Source: Bacillus sp. SG-1
GTDB lineage: Bacteria; Bacillota; Bacilli; Bacillales; Bacillaceae_B
DNA: 64,000 bases
Direction of reading: 5' to 3'
Assembly: GCF_000181495.1 (NCBI RefSeq)
Contig: NZ_ABCF01000001.1
Location: 434,001 to 498,000 of the forward strand
Below, piece by piece: positions 11,284 through 20,827 of the stretch (the first letter of the stretch is position 1; every line of letters starts with the position of its first letter). The position numbers were made by a program, and so were the translations under genes. Below the pieces are notes generated by a model. That model did no database searches. It was not told the DNA's origin and saw only the letters and a list, made by a program, of their open reading frames with translations.

Positions 11284-11354
11284 TGTGAGTTTCCCACCAA
11301 GTCCTATGAAGTATGCTTATATGGTTTGCTAGTGGGGGTTATCTTATTCAGACG

Positions 11355-11780
11355 CTAGGTGTCGAGGGCATAGTGTTTGGGAAACCTAAGAAAAGCGGTT
11401 ATGTAAAGGTGCATATGGCGCCTGGGAAACCTTTCGGGGTCCGTCTAAGTATCTCTAAAGACAGTTTTGGTTACTCGAGAACCTTGAAAGGGTCACAAAA
11501 GAGTTTCTAGAGGCAGTTTTGAATGCTCGGGGCCCTCGAGAGTGTCACAAGGGAGTTTCTAAAGACAGTTTTGGTTACTCGGGAACCTCGAAAGTGTCTC
11601 AAGAGAGGTTTTAAAGGCAGTTTTGAACGCCAGGGACCCGCCAAAGTGTCTCAAGAGAGTTTTTAAAGACAGTTTTGAACGCCCGGGATTCTTGAAAGTG
11701 TCTCAAGAGAGGTTGTAGAGACACTTTTGAACGCTCAGGAACCAGAAAAGTGTCTCAAGGAAATTTATAAAGGCAATACG
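11355..11780. repeat. 52-bp tandem repeat array
   Basis: Six clear units start at 11459, 11511, 11563, 11615, 11667 and 11719, each exactly 52 bases, with a partial seventh at 11771 and two diverged units upstream (near 11355 and 11407). Units read AGRCAGTTTTGAACGC, then CGGGAACC, then GTGTCTCAAGAGAG, then TTTCTAA. Odd- and even-numbered units near the left end differ in phase-specific bases (GGTTACTC versus GAATGCTC). 52 is not a multiple of three, so it is not a coding repeat. It fills most of the gap between two genes. Confidence 0.85.
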
Positions 11781-11932
11781 CCCTTAAATCACAAAAGGGC
11801 CTAGCATTTCTAAACGTTTGAGGGCTTGAAAAAGCATTCTCTAATAATCCAGGCAAAATAGTGTCAAATTTGAATGAATCATTATGAACGGGGTTAAACT
11901 AATGTACAGTATATGGAAGGGAGATATGGTTA

Positions 11933-12937
11933 ATGGGAAATCACCAGGTGAATATGAATGCTTCTGAACATGGCCTATTTTGGTCGCAATATATTAATGA
12001 CACTCTTTCAATATGTGTCTTTAAATATTTTTTAAAACATGTCAAAGATGAGCAAATCAGGGGTGTTCTTGAGTTTGCCTTGGGACTTGCAGAAGGGCAT
12101 GTCGTTAAAGTCAAGCAATTTTTAAAAGCAGAGAATGAACCGATACCAGCGGGATTCACAGATGAAGATGTGACGGTTGGCGCACCTCCTTTATTTACAG
12201 ATACATATATGATTGTCTATGTGCATATCATGGCAATCCATGGCATGACCAGATATTCAGGAGGGATAGCCGGTTGTTTACGGGAAGACTATATAAAGTA
12301 TATTAGTGAATGTATAAAAGAAACGATGGAGCTTTACGAAAAGACAAGCAAAATCTTGTTGGAAAAAGGGATTATCAGCAAACCGCCGGTGCTTAACAAT
12401 AAAGCAAAGGTGGACTTTATTGACAAACAATCGTTTATGACCGGTTGGTTCGGTGACCGGCGTCCTATTAATGCAATTGAAATTAGCGGTACTTACCTCA
12501 ATATCCAAAAAACAGTAGGGAAAATGGTACTGGAATTAGGTTTTGGTCAAGTGGCACGGTCTAAAAAGGTCCGCGACTATATGGACAGAGGAAGAAAGGT
12601 ATGTCAGAAGCAATATGAACGACTGTCACAAATGTTAAAGGAAGATAACCTGCATGTTCCAACAACATTTGAGACTGAAGTAACCGATTCAACTGTTCCA
12701 CCTTTTTCCGATAAGCTGATGTTATACCATGTCACGACGCTGCTTTCTTCTGCTGTTGGTTATTATGGGGAGGCATTGTCAATGTCTCAAAGACGGGATT
12801 TTTCAGCGGCTTACATGAAAATGATAGCTGAAATTGGGATACTTGCGGAAGATGGAATGAACCTCTTAATCGAGAACGGCTGGATGGAGCAGCCTCCTAC
12901 AGCTACGGACCACGATAGCTTGTCAAAGCGTAAGTGA
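11933..12937 (+). CDS. DUF3231 protein (two-repeat, spore-coat-like)
   Basis: 334 residues made of two similar four-helix halves (about 8-160 and 170-320), each starting with a S(E/G)xxxLWxxY-like segment and containing a PPLFTD / VPPFSDKLM motif. This is the duplicated DUF3231 layout common in sporulating Bacillaceae and distantly like CotF-type coat proteins. Ribosome site GGAAGGGAG. The next gene starts 8 bases after its stop, so the two are likely co-transcribed. Role unproven. Confidence 0.85.
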   Translation: MGNHQVNMNASEHGLFWSQYINDTLSICVFKYFLKHVKDEQIRGVLEFALGLAEGHVVKVKQFLKAENEPIPAGFTDEDVTVGAPPLFTDTYMIVYVHIMAIHGMTRYSGGIAGCLREDYIKYISECIKETMELYEKTSKILLEKGIISKPPVLNNKAKVDFIDKQSFMTGWFGDRRPINAIEISGTYLNIQKTVGKMVLELGFGQVARSKKVRDYMDRGRKVCQKQYERLSQMLKEDNLHVPTTFETEVTDSTVPPFSDKLMLYHVTTLLSSAVGYYGEALSMSQRRDFSAAYMKMIAEIGILAEDGMNLLIENGWMEQPPTATDHDSLSKRK

Positions 12938-12944
12938 TACCGAC

Positions 12945-13415
12945 ATGGTAAAACGAGACAAAGCGATTGAGAGTCTGGTCTGGAGTATCGCTCTTCCGGG
13001 TTTCGGTCAAATCCTGAATGGCAGGTATATAAAGGGGATATTATTTCTCTTTTTAGAGGTGCTGGTCAATATATACTCCCATTTCAATCAGGTCATTTAT
13101 CTCAGCTTCAACGGAGAATTTACGCAGGCGGAGCTGATTGCAGACAAACAATGGCTGATGTTTTATCCATGTATATACTTTTTTGCGATGTGGGATGCGT
13201 TCAAGGATGCTGGAGGAGGAAAGAAACCATTTTCCTATCTTCCATTTGTGTTTTCTGCTTATTTCGTTACGGTAGGGGTCATGTATTCCGGTACAATGAA
13301 TATTTTGGGGGTAGGCGGTGTTTTGTGGCTCCCCATGTTATGTATCGTCCCTGGAATCTTGGTTGGCTGGGTGTTGAAATATTTATTAACCAAGAAGTAC
13401 ACACGTAATGTCTAA
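12945..13415 (+). CDS. Multi-pass membrane protein with TM2-like start
   Basis: 156 residues. The opening IALPGFGQILNGRYIKGILFLFLE is the small-residue, two-helix signature of TM2-type proteins, followed by two or three more hydrophobic helices. The start lacks a clear ribosome site, so translation is probably coupled to the DUF3231 gene 8 bases upstream. Function unknown. Confidence 0.75.
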   Translation: MVKRDKAIESLVWSIALPGFGQILNGRYIKGILFLFLEVLVNIYSHFNQVIYLSFNGEFTQAELIADKQWLMFYPCIYFFAMWDAFKDAGGGKKPFSYLPFVFSAYFVTVGVMYSGTMNILGVGGVLWLPMLCIVPGILVGWVLKYLLTKKYTRNV

Positions 13416-13440
13416 CACCCTAATTGTAAAGGGGATTAAG

Positions 13441-13978
13441 ATGATAAGAAACACGAAGCTCTTATTGGGAGCCATGGTGGTTATTCCATTCCTGTCAATC
13501 CCTTTGATTGGAAAAAAACGTTCAAACGTTTTATGCCAGCAGGAATCTTAATCAGTCTAGTTGTCGGGGCAGTCAGTGTTATGGCCAGGAAGTGGAAATG
13601 GTGGTGGTATGAAAAACTTCATACGCGAATCCCTGGTATCACTCCTTTCATCGGCCCCTTTTTTATAGGTGGATATTAAAACTTACATATGGGAAATTTA
13701 CGAGATTTGTTCTAATAAGCTTGATTGTGGATTCCTTGTTCACTTATGTATTTGTAAACTATTTAACCAAGTCTGGAATCGCATCGCTCGTCAGGATAAA
13801 AAAGATTCACCTGTCGCTCATTCTTTTCATTGAAGCGTTGCTGTTGTACGGTTTTCAATATGTTAAAGAGAAAGTCACGAATAAGAGAGTTTCTCTTTGC
13901 TCATGGTCGTTGTTGATCAGATTGTTAATTGATGGTCATCACGTTGATATTCAAGGGGAAATGATACAATCGGCATGA
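13441..13978 (+). pseudogene. Frameshifted copy of the membrane protein encoded at 14166
   Basis: Reading frames in sequence give MIRNTKLLLGAMVVIPFLSIP..., then FKRFMPAGILISLVVGAV...FFIGGY, then LTYGKFTRFVLISLIVDSLF...YGFQYVKEKVTNKR, matching the intact protein downstream along its length. The first break is in a run of seven A near 13511 (one A too few). The second is a small out-of-phase deletion near 13672. It keeps a ribosome site (AAAGGGGAT) before ATG 13441. This is a decayed tandem duplicate. Confidence 0.8.
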
Positions 13979-14165
13979 TATTCTCCATGTCTTGTCTATA
14001 CATAACGAGTATAAGTTTCTTTTTATGGTGAAATCAATAAAACCCTGTTAGTGGGAATCCTGGCTTTATGACGTACCTCGTATTTTGATGGGATTTGCGG
14101 TGAAGTCAAAATCAAAAAATACATAATCACCTGCAATGTATCCTAACTTTAAGGGGTGGATGAAG

Positions 14166-14636
14166 ATGATTAGATATCCGAAAATATTATTAGGTTCCAT
14201 GCTGGTTCTCCCTTTTCTATCACTCCCTTTGATTGGAAAAAAGTCATTTAAAAGATTCATGCCAGCAGGAATCTTTATTATTTCCATTATGGCAGTGGTC
14301 GATTTTATAGCTAAAAAGAGGAGATGGTGGTTGATCTATGAAAAAATTCATCCGAAAGTTCCTGGAATCATACCTTTTTTGAGTCCATTCTTTATAGGAT
14401 CAATTTGGATTATGAAATGGACGTATGGGAAGTTTTTGAGGTTCACTTTGGTTAACCTCCTTGTGGATTGTTTGTTTATTTATGTTTTCGTGAAATTTCT
14501 TACCAGATCGGGTATTGCCTCCATATTCGGGTTAAAAGAAAAGCAAGTGTCGCTTATCTTTTTCATTCAATCCCTGATGCTGTATGGCTTTCAGTATGTT
14601 AAAGAGAAGGTTACCAAGAGGAGATTCAAGTTTTAA
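14166..14636 (+). CDS. Small membrane protein (intact member of a tandem pair)
   Basis: ATG 14166 follows AAGGGGTGGATGAAG, an in-frame start a little inside a longer open frame that opens at 14136. About 156 residues with several hydrophobic helices, conserved FKRFMPAG and YGFQYVKEK motifs. Upstream lies a broken paralogue. The overall helix pattern and size recall CBO0543-like proteins but I cannot assign a family firmly. Confidence 0.7.
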   Translation: MIRYPKILLGSMLVLPFLSLPLIGKKSFKRFMPAGIFIISIMAVVDFIAKKRRWWLIYEKIHPKVPGIIPFLSPFFIGSIWIMKWTYGKFLRFTLVNLLVDCLFIYVFVKFLTRSGIASIFGLKEKQVSLIFFIQSLMLYGFQYVKEKVTKRRFKF

Positions 14637-14712
14637 AAGAAGGCCAAAAATAAGCAAGAGACTTTACAGAAACTAAATTTAGGATTAAGATGAACTCAAC
14701 CAACTACATAGT

Positions 14713-14812
14713 TTTACTGCTAGGGGTGCCTGTTGCGCGGGCTGAGAAAAAAACCGATCTGTTTTTTACCCTTTGGACCTGATCTGGATTATACCAGCGT
14801 GGGAAAGTAGTC
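14713..14812 (+). promoter_or_regulatory. TPP riboswitch (THI box)
   Basis: The aptamer shows the conserved blocks: GGGGTGCC, GCTGAGA, ACCCTTTGGACCTGATCTGG split around the junction, and ATACCAGCGTGGGAA, enclosed by a TACT/AGTA helix. It precedes a terminator hairpin and the SDR-thiM-thiD-thiE genes, so thiamine pyrophosphate binding should cause premature termination. Confidence 0.95.
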
Positions 14813-14850
14813 ATTAAGGGAACGATTATTTCCTTTACATACTTCAAACC

Positions 14851-14884
14851 AAACCAGGTCCTTAAGTGGATCTGGTTTTTTTAT
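14851..14884 (+). terminator. Riboswitch expression-platform terminator
   Basis: AAACCAGGTCC and GGATCTGGTTT pair around a 6-base loop and end in a T-run, 40 bases after the aptamer and 55 bases before the first gene. Confidence 0.85.
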
Positions 14885-14939
14885 TTTACCAGGGGGCAGT
14901 TAATGAGTTGGGTCTATTCGGACATAGGAGGGTTTGTAT

Positions 14940-15701
14940 ATGAAACTTCAAGAGCAGGTAGTTCTTGTAACAGGCGGAAGCAGAGGTCTCGGGAAAGAAA
15001 CGGTGGCGGCATTTGCCAGAGAAGGAGCCAGAGTGGTAATCAACTACTTTAATAGTGAGGAGAAAGCCTGTGAGTTGCAAAGAGAAATCGGGGAACGGGC
15101 AATTGCTGTAAGGGCGGACGTAAGGGATGCCAAACAGGTACAGGACATGTTCGCGGAAGCCAAAGACCGCTTCGGTTCACCGGTTACGACCATCATCAAT
15201 AATGCGCTCGTAAATTTTCAATTCGATCCGGTATCCAAGAAAAATGCTGAAACGATTTCTTGGGACGATTACAATCTGCAGCTTGAAGGAGCCGTGCGGG
15301 GAGCATTGAATACCACACAAGCAGGTCTTCAGGATATGAAAGAGGTCGGATTTGGGCGCATTATCTCTGTCGGAACCAATCTTTTTCAAAATCCAGTCGT
15401 TCCTTATCATGATTACACGACAAGCAAAGCTGCATTACTGGGCTTTACAAGGAATATGGCGAATGAGCTGGGGCAATACGGTATTACGGCCAATATGGTA
15501 TCAGGCGGCCTGTTGAGAGTGACCGATGCCAGTGCAGCTACTTCCAAAGAAGTGTTCGAGATCATTGAATCTTCCACTCCTTTGAAAAAAGTCACAGATC
15601 CCGCTGAGGTAGCCGATGCGATCGTATTTTTCGCTTCCCCATGGGCAAGGGCTGTCACAGGACAGAATCTTGTCGTCGATGGCGGACTTGTCATGAACTA
15701 A
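14940..15701 (+). CDS. Short-chain dehydrogenase/reductase in the thiamine operon
   Basis: 253-residue NAD(P)-dependent oxidoreductase. Nucleotide-binding motif TGGSRGLG (residues about 12-19), NNA motif (INNALV), catalytic serine region ISVGT and YxxxK (HDYTTSKAA), and C-terminal GQNLVVDGG. It is FabG-like, but the chromosomal setting differs: it is the first gene after a TPP riboswitch, 22 bases before thiM. ATG 14940 was chosen for AGGAGG at 8 bases; a TTG at 14934 is also in frame. Substrate unknown; context suggests a step in thiamine or thiazole salvage. Confidence 0.9.
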   Translation: MKLQEQVVLVTGGSRGLGKETVAAFAREGARVVINYFNSEEKACELQREIGERAIAVRADVRDAKQVQDMFAEAKDRFGSPVTTIINNALVNFQFDPVSKKNAETISWDDYNLQLEGAVRGALNTTQAGLQDMKEVGFGRIISVGTNLFQNPVVPYHDYTTSKAALLGFTRNMANELGQYGITANMVSGGLLRVTDASAATSKEVFEIIESSTPLKKVTDPAEVADAIVFFASPWARAVTGQNLVVDGGLVMN

Positions 15702-15723
15702 GAAATAAAAGGAGGGAAAGATA

Positions 15724-16536
15724 ATGAAAATTCAAGAGATTGGAAGTCTTCTAGATAAAGTCAGGGAAGTGAACCCGCTTATCCATAATATTACCAATGT
15801 TGTGGTGACCAATTTTACAGCGAATGGCCTTTTGGCGCTGGGTGTTTCACCTGTCATGGCTTATGCCCATGAAGAGGTGGCAGAAATGGCTGGAATAGCC
15901 GGAGCGCTCGTCCTTAATATGGGGACATTGACGGAAAAAGAAGTAAAGAGCATGCTGATCGCCGGGGAATCAGCGAACACACATGAGGTACCGATCATTT
16001 TCGATCCGGTTGGGGTCGGAGCGACGACTTACAGGACCGAAACAGCCAAAAGAGTACTGAGCGAATTGAATATATCCATTCTTAGAGGAAATGCGGCCGA
16101 AATCGCCAATGCAGCCGGACAGCAGTGGGACATTAAAGGAGTTGATGCCGGTGAAGCAAAGGGGAATACACATGAACTTGCGAAAACGGCGGCTCAAGAA
16201 CTCAGAACGGTTGCGGTGATAACCGGAAAACAGGATGTTGTGTCAGACGGTGAGACCACCTACCTTGTGAACAACGGGCACCCTCTGCTAACGAAAGTCA
16301 CTGGAACGGGTTGTCTGTTAACATCGGTCATAGGCGCATTCTCAGCAGTTGAAAAAGACCCGGTCAAAGCGGCCGTGGCGGCACTTGTAGTGTACGGAAC
16401 AGCAGCAGAACTTGCTGCGGGAGCAATAGGGGATCAAGGTCCCGGAACCTTCCAGATCGAGTTACTAAACAGCCTTTATAACATCAATGTTTCAGATGTT
16501 GTAAAACGTGGTTCTTTTGAAAAAATCAGTCAGTAA
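15724..16536 (+). CDS. thiM: Hydroxyethylthiazole kinase
   Basis: 270 residues, ribokinase-like fold. Phosphorylates 4-methyl-5-(2-hydroxyethyl)thiazole for thiamine salvage. Diagnostic stretches: [29 protein letters not shown] at the N-terminus, DPVGVGAT, the thiazole-kinase IRGNAAEIA-type segment (ILRGNAAEI), and the catalytic anion hole [10 protein letters not shown]. Length is normal for ThiM. Overlapping-style spacing to SDR upstream and thiD 13 bases downstream indicates one transcript under the TPP riboswitch. Confidence 0.96.
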   Translation: MKIQEIGSLLDKVREVNPLIHNITNVVVTNFTANGLLALGVSPVMAYAHEEVAEMAGIAGALVLNMGTLTEKEVKSMLIAGESANTHEVPIIFDPVGVGATTYRTETAKRVLSELNISILRGNAAEIANAAGQQWDIKGVDAGEAKGNTHELAKTAAQELRTVAVITGKQDVVSDGETTYLVNNGHPLLTKVTGTGCLLTSVIGAFSAVEKDPVKAAVAALVVYGTAAELAAGAIGDQGPGTFQIELLNSLYNINVSDVVKRGSFEKISQ

Positions 16537-16549
16537 GGAGGAATGTCAG

Positions 16550-17374
16550 ATGAACGTAAATAAAGCATTGACGATTGCTGGATCTGACAGCGGCGGCGGA
16601 GCCGGGATTCAGGCAGACTTAAAAAGCTTCCAGGAACTCGGCGTATTTGGCATGTCGGCTCTCACTGCTGTCACCGCGCAAAATACAACTGGCGTCCAGG
16701 GTGTTTTTCCGATGGATGCCGATGCGGTGGTCAGCCAAATCCAATCCATCGGGGAAGACCTTCCGCCTGATGCAGTGAAAACCGGAATGCTCTTTAATGC
16801 GGAAATCATAGAGAGGGTTTCCCGTGAGATAGAGCGGTATCAATGGAAAAATATTGTGATCGATCCGGTCATGATTGCCAAAGGCGGGGCAAGCCTCCTT
16901 CAGAAAGAAGCGATTTCTGCGATGAAGGAATACCTCATTCCTCTTTCGATGATCATTACCCCGAATATTCCGGAGGCTGAAGTACTGACGGGAGCAAACA
17001 TCAATACGGCCGCAGGCAAAAAGGAAGCTGCAAGAAAGCTCCACGAAATGGGCGCCAAGCATGTGATCATCAAGGGCGGACACGACGATACTGCTGACTA
17101 TGCTTCTGATTTACTGTTTGACGGGGAGGAATTTTATGAATTCACCTCCAAGAGATTCGGCACCCGCAACACGCATGGCACAGGCTGTACCTACTCTGCT
17201 GCGATTACAGCTGGTCTGGCAGACGGGCTGCCTGTCCCTGTAGCCGTTGAGCGGGCCAAGGACTTCATCAAAGCCGCCATTGAAGATGATCTGGGACTTG
17301 GGAATGGACACGGGCCGACCAATCATTGGGCCTTTAACCGGCGTAAGAAGGGAACCGTGACGAATGACCTATAG
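16550..17374 (+). CDS. thiD: Hydroxymethylpyrimidine/phosphomethylpyrimidine kinase
   Basis: 274 residues, ribokinase family. Makes HMP-PP in two phosphorylations. Visible motifs: [20 protein letters not shown] at the N-terminus, [24 protein letters not shown], and the anion hole [13 protein letters not shown] 16550 follows AAGGAGG directly. The end overlaps the thiE start by 11 bases. Confidence 0.96.
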   Translation: MNVNKALTIAGSDSGGGAGIQADLKSFQELGVFGMSALTAVTAQNTTGVQGVFPMDADAVVSQIQSIGEDLPPDAVKTGMLFNAEIIERVSREIERYQWKNIVIDPVMIAKGGASLLQKEAISAMKEYLIPLSMIITPNIPEAEVLTGANINTAAGKKEAARKLHEMGAKHVIIKGGHDDTADYASDLLFDGEEFYEFTSKRFGTRNTHGTGCTYSAAITAGLADGLPVPVAVERAKDFIKAAIEDDLGLGNGHGPTNHWAFNRRKKGTVTNDL

Positions 17375-18032
17375 CAGCCAACAAATAAAAGAACTTCTTA
17401 AAGTCTATTTCATCATGGGCAGCGCCAACTGTCTTCAACATCCGGAAGAAGTGCTTCGTGGCGCCATCAAAGGAGACATTACACTCTTCCAATTCCGTGA
17501 AAAAGGAAACGGCTGCCTCCAAGGTGAGGATAAACTCCAGCTTGCCAAAAGGCTGCAATCTATCTGTCAGGAAAACCAGATTCCGTTCATCGTCAATGAT
17601 GATATCGAACTGGCGGTTGAACTGGATGCCGATGGGGTTCATATCGGTCAGGAAGATGAACCAGCAGAAGACGTCCGTCGAAAAATCGGAAATAAGAAAA
17701 TCCTGGGGGTCTCTGCACATACTCTGGAGGAAGCGGAGCACGCCATAGCAGCAGGAGCTGATTATCTTGGCATCGGACCGATCTATCCAACATTAACGAA
17801 GGAAGACGCCAAGGCGGTACAAGGATTGACCTTCATCCAGGAATTGCGCGAATCCGGCATTGTTATTCCGCTTGTAGGCATCGGAGGCATTACGGCCGAA
17901 AATGCTGCGCCAATCATTGGGGCAGGGGCTGACGGTGTTTCCGTTATAACAGCGATCAGTCAAGGGAAATCACCGGAAGCGGCTGCACGGATGCTGGCTG
18001 TTGCTGTTGGTAACGAGGATCAAAGGATCTAA
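17364..18032 (+). CDS. thiE: Thiamine-phosphate synthase
   Basis: 222 residues, TIM barrel. Joins HMP-PP and thiazole phosphate to thiamine monophosphate. Family motifs are clear: [67 protein letters not shown] and [11 protein letters not shown]. It is the last gene of the riboswitch operon and starts inside the end of thiD (11-base overlap), implying coupled translation. Confidence 0.96.
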   Translation: MTYSSQQIKELLKVYFIMGSANCLQHPEEVLRGAIKGDITLFQFREKGNGCLQGEDKLQLAKRLQSICQENQIPFIVNDDIELAVELDADGVHIGQEDEPAEDVRRKIGNKKILGVSAHTLEEAEHAIAAGADYLGIGPIYPTLTKEDAKAVQGLTFIQELRESGIVIPLVGIGGITAENAAPIIGAGADGVSVITAISQGKSPEAAARMLAVAVGNEDQRI

Positions 18033-18050
18033 TTTTTGGTTTTCGATTTA

Positions 18051-18096
18051 TCAAAAAGAGTACCGAAGATCATTGATTCGGTACTCTCTTTTTTTG
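18051..18096 (+). terminator. Terminator of the thiamine operon
   Basis: AAAGAGTACCGAA and TTCGGTACTCTCTT pair, followed by a T-run. Confidence 0.85.
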
Positions 18097-18261
18097 TATG
18101 TATTTTCAACTAAAAATCAGATTTTAGTCTGTTTTTTCGTCACCGCTGAAAACCTAATAAATTGGAACTATGGTAAAATAAAATGGAAAAATGTTCAATT
18201 AAAGAGCGTGTCAGCAATAGAAGCTCTGTGATGAAAATAATTTTTCTGGGAGTGGAGAACA

Positions 18262-19083
18262 ATTAGTCAAACAAAAAATCTAGTTGAAAGCAATTCAAGA
18301 CTTGGCGATATGGAGGAATTCATAACAACCGTGAAATTAAATCCGGAAGGAAACAGAGAAAAGTACCTAATAGATAGTTTTAAGTTTAATGAAGAAAACT
18401 TAGGATTGATGTTATTTTTCGGAATGTTCCATTTCAACAATGATATTGACTCACTCGAAAAGCAATTAATAAACATGTTGGAACTTGATTATGAAACCTT
18501 TATAAAAGAAGAGCTTGAACGATTGCAAGGACAATATCCTTCAAACATCCCTATTAATCTTGAACTGTTTATTCTGGATGAAAATGATCAATTTGTTAAG
18601 TCAAAGCTTGGTGGAGTCTCAGCCTTTACGGAATGGGATGGAAGGATGTGTTTTGCTGTACTTCCAGAAGAAAGCGTCCGCAAAACCCTTAAATCTGTTT
18701 TGACTCACGAGTACCATCACCATTGGCGTATAAGTGCTCTCAAGATGGATGAAGAAAATACAAATTTACTCGACCGAATGATCTTAGAGGGACTAGCAGA
18801 ACACTTTGTGAGATTAACCTTAGGTAACAGTTATCTTGGACCTTACAAAGATGCCCTGACCGAACAACAAGCAAAAGTCCTTTGTGAAACCAAATATAAA
18901 CATCATTTTGAAGAAACAGGCTCTTCAACTGACTCTTATATGTTCGGAAGTGAAGAAAAGGGTTTACCGTTTTGGGGTGGTTACTCTTTAGGCTACTATT
19001 TGGTGAAGTGGTATCTCGATAGGAACGTTGATATTTCTATAGAAAAATTATCTTTATTACCGAGTGAAAAGTTTTTAGACTAA
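18262..19083 (+). CDS. DUF2268-type putative zinc protease
   Basis: The domain contains HEYHHHW (HExxH zinc/catalytic motif) followed by EGLAEHF, the glutamate expected of the DUF2268 (YjaZ-like) metallopeptidase family, and a C-terminal GYYLVKWYLD. Predicted cytoplasmic. The start is uncertain: ATG 18310 has no ribosome site, while an in-frame ATT at 18262 follows GGGAGTGGAG at good spacing and adds 16 codons. I list the longer form. Otherwise the gene is intact. Family function is not established. Confidence 0.7.
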   Translation: MSQTKNLVESNSRLGDMEEFITTVKLNPEGNREKYLIDSFKFNEENLGLMLFFGMFHFNNDIDSLEKQLINMLELDYETFIKEELERLQGQYPSNIPINLELFILDENDQFVKSKLGGVSAFTEWDGRMCFAVLPEESVRKTLKSVLTHEYHHHWRISALKMDEENTNLLDRMILEGLAEHFVRLTLGNSYLGPYKDALTEQQAKVLCETKYKHHFEETGSSTDSYMFGSEEKGLPFWGGYSLGYYLVKWYLDRNVDISIEKLSLLPSEKFLD

Positions 19084-19344
19084 TCTTATATACGTAAATG
19101 GAACAAGAGCATAAGGTCTCTCAGAGTGTCAGCAAGATGGAAACCTGATGCCCATTCAATTTTGTACAGATATGTTAGCGGTTGGCTTTATTACTGTCTT
19201 GACAGGACTCTTTTATAAAAAAGTTTAGCAATAATTCTATCTGCATCACACATTAGAAGTGAGGAATATCACTAGATGAATATACTGATTAAAGCCAGTT
19301 TGCTTTTTATGATACGCTGTTTTCGTATATATTGTTGCTCTCGG

Positions 19345-19372
19345 AAAAATCCAAAGAACCGGATTTTTCCCT
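19345..19372. repeat. Hairpin in a gene-free stretch
   Basis: GGAAAAATCC and GGATTTTTCC pair around an 8-base loop. The surrounding gap (19084-19507) holds no gene I can support, only this hairpin and the dispersed repeat at 19480. Confidence 0.5.
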
Positions 19373-19479
19373 TGGAGACAAAGGCTTTTTTCTCTGAACA
19401 AGGTGAATTAGCTCTTTTCTTCCTTGTTTAACAGGCTATTTCTGGTTAATTAAGTATAGTTTTTAAAGTTTGTATTAAA

Positions 19480-19507
19480 TAGCAACAAAGTTTACGAAAA
19501 GAGCCTT
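19480..19507 (+). repeat. Dispersed short intergenic repeat, copy A
   Basis: TAGCAACAAAGTTT followed by ACGAAAAGAGCCTT; the same sequence less one base is found in reverse orientation at 47356-47382. Confidence 0.7.
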
Positions 19508-19808
19508 ATGATAATTGTCATGAGCGGTTGTTCTGAAGAAGACATATTACAAATTAAAATCCATCAGCTGAAGAGCTTTTCAGAAACAAAGGAAAAGAAC
19601 GAACTGGTAATCTCAGATAGTGAGGGTAGCATTCAAGAAAGCGAAAGCTGCCAGGCATTTCAGATATGGCCGACCCTTACTACAAAGTCATACTTGGAGA
19701 TAATGAGGACTTTATTTCCTTTGGCTGCACGAAAAACAAGGAACCATTATGAAACTGAAAGATACTCATACTATTTACAGCCTTTCTGAGTCTTCTGTTG
19801 GGAAGTGA
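19508..19808 (+). pseudogene. Decayed small lipoprotein gene
   Basis: Three frames together spell one protein: IIVMSGCSEEDI (lipobox-like SGC), then AFKKAKAA, then GISDMADPYYKVILGDNEDFISFGC, then TIMKLKDTHTIYSLSESSVGK. Each switch needs a frame change, so there are at least two or three indels. The N-terminal signal peptide start is also missing. The KDTHTIYSLS ending is typical of small Bacillus lipoproteins. Confidence 0.65.
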
Positions 19809-19891
19809 AACGAGATACTGAAGAGTCCATGAGTATCTTTCTTTTTTTGCTGGATTTAACCAACCAGAGATCGGTTTAAGGAGGAAAGAAC

Positions 19892-20119
19892 TTGAACAGA
19901 AGAATAGGCGTCTTCTTATTTATATTTTTATCTTTCCTGACGTGGCTTTTCTTTGCCATATACCTGTCAGATGTAGGTGATTGGTGGACAGTCATGGAAG
20001 TAAAACAACTCAGTGAGGAGGCGAAGGTAGTCGGAATTTCATCTGTAAAAGTGTTGATTAGTACCAGCTTTTTTATTGTCGTTGGTACAGTTTTAAATAA
20101 GGTGATTAAGAGATTGTGA
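19892..20119 (+). CDS. Small two-helix membrane protein
   Basis: 75 residues; hydrophobic segments at about 5-27 and 52-70. TTG start behind AAGGAGGAAAG, a very good ribosome site. No family recognised. Confidence 0.65.
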   Translation: MNRRIGVFLFIFLSFLTWLFFAIYLSDVGDWWTVMEVKQLSEEAKVVGISSVKVLISTSFFIVVGTVLNKVIKRL

Positions 20120-20169
20120 GAAGTGTGAAAGCTTCGAATGGTTCTAGTTTTTAGATAAGGGAGATAGGT

Positions 20170-20709
20170 ATGAAGAACAAGAACTCAATCGTTGTATTAA
20201 CAGTAGGTTTTACTGCAATTTTTCTTTTGATTTTCAGTATGACTGTCGATGAAACAGATACACGAACAGATTACAAGGAAGAATTAGCAGGTTTCGATGA
20301 AATTGACAAGATTAATGCTAAGCATTTAAAGAAACGTGATGAAATACAAGAGTTAAAGCAAAAGGCTATTAACGAAATCGTGCTTGTTGAATTCCAGGAA
20401 GAATTTCACTTGAACCTATCAGAATATGTAAATATAGAACTAACCTCTCTGCCTAATGATTTAATAAATGAATTGCCGTCCTCATCTCAATTTCATCCAA
20501 GATACACCCTTGCTTTCAGAAATGAAATAAAAGGCTTCGTACTACACAAAGATCCAAATAGCGGAAACAACCAATTAGTATCTCTTCAAAAAGCGGGAGG
20601 TAAATGGATAGTGACGGACACCGACGTTCTGCCTGGTAAAAAATATACTGCTGAGTATATACAGTCAGTGGAAAGAAGAGTAGAAAAAGATTATGAAAAG
20701 GGAATTTGA
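20170..20709 (+). CDS. Membrane-anchored extracellular protein, unknown
   Basis: 179 residues: an N-terminal hydrophobic anchor (about 7-24) followed by a charged, partly helical region and a folded C-terminal part (LAFRNEIKGFVLHKDPNSG, KWIVTDTDVLPGKKY). ATG behind GGGAGATAGGT. Follows the 75-residue gene by 50 bases and may share its transcript. Not recognised. Confidence 0.65.
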   Translation: MKNKNSIVVLTVGFTAIFLLIFSMTVDETDTRTDYKEELAGFDEIDKINAKHLKKRDEIQELKQKAINEIVLVEFQEEFHLNLSEYVNIELTSLPNDLINELPSSSQFHPRYTLAFRNEIKGFVLHKDPNSGNNQLVSLQKAGGKWIVTDTDVLPGKKYTAEYIQSVERRVEKDYEKGI

Positions 20710-20827
20710 AGTTAGTACCAGAAAGATATTCAATAACCTGCAAAATTCTAGTAGCCGCTCAGCGTATAGGAAATTGAAACTTTTCCCTCATTGCCCCGTA
20801 AAGATATACATAAGGGAGGCTAATCAT

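Noticed and set aside
11313-11510. 65-codon ORF entering the repeat array
   Set aside because: It reads into 52-bp repeats, which are not a multiple of three, and lacks a ribosome site and any family resemblance.
11355-11780. Possible CRISPR array
   Set aside because: Units are contiguous 52-bp repeats with no alternating constant repeat and unique spacer, and no cas genes are present.
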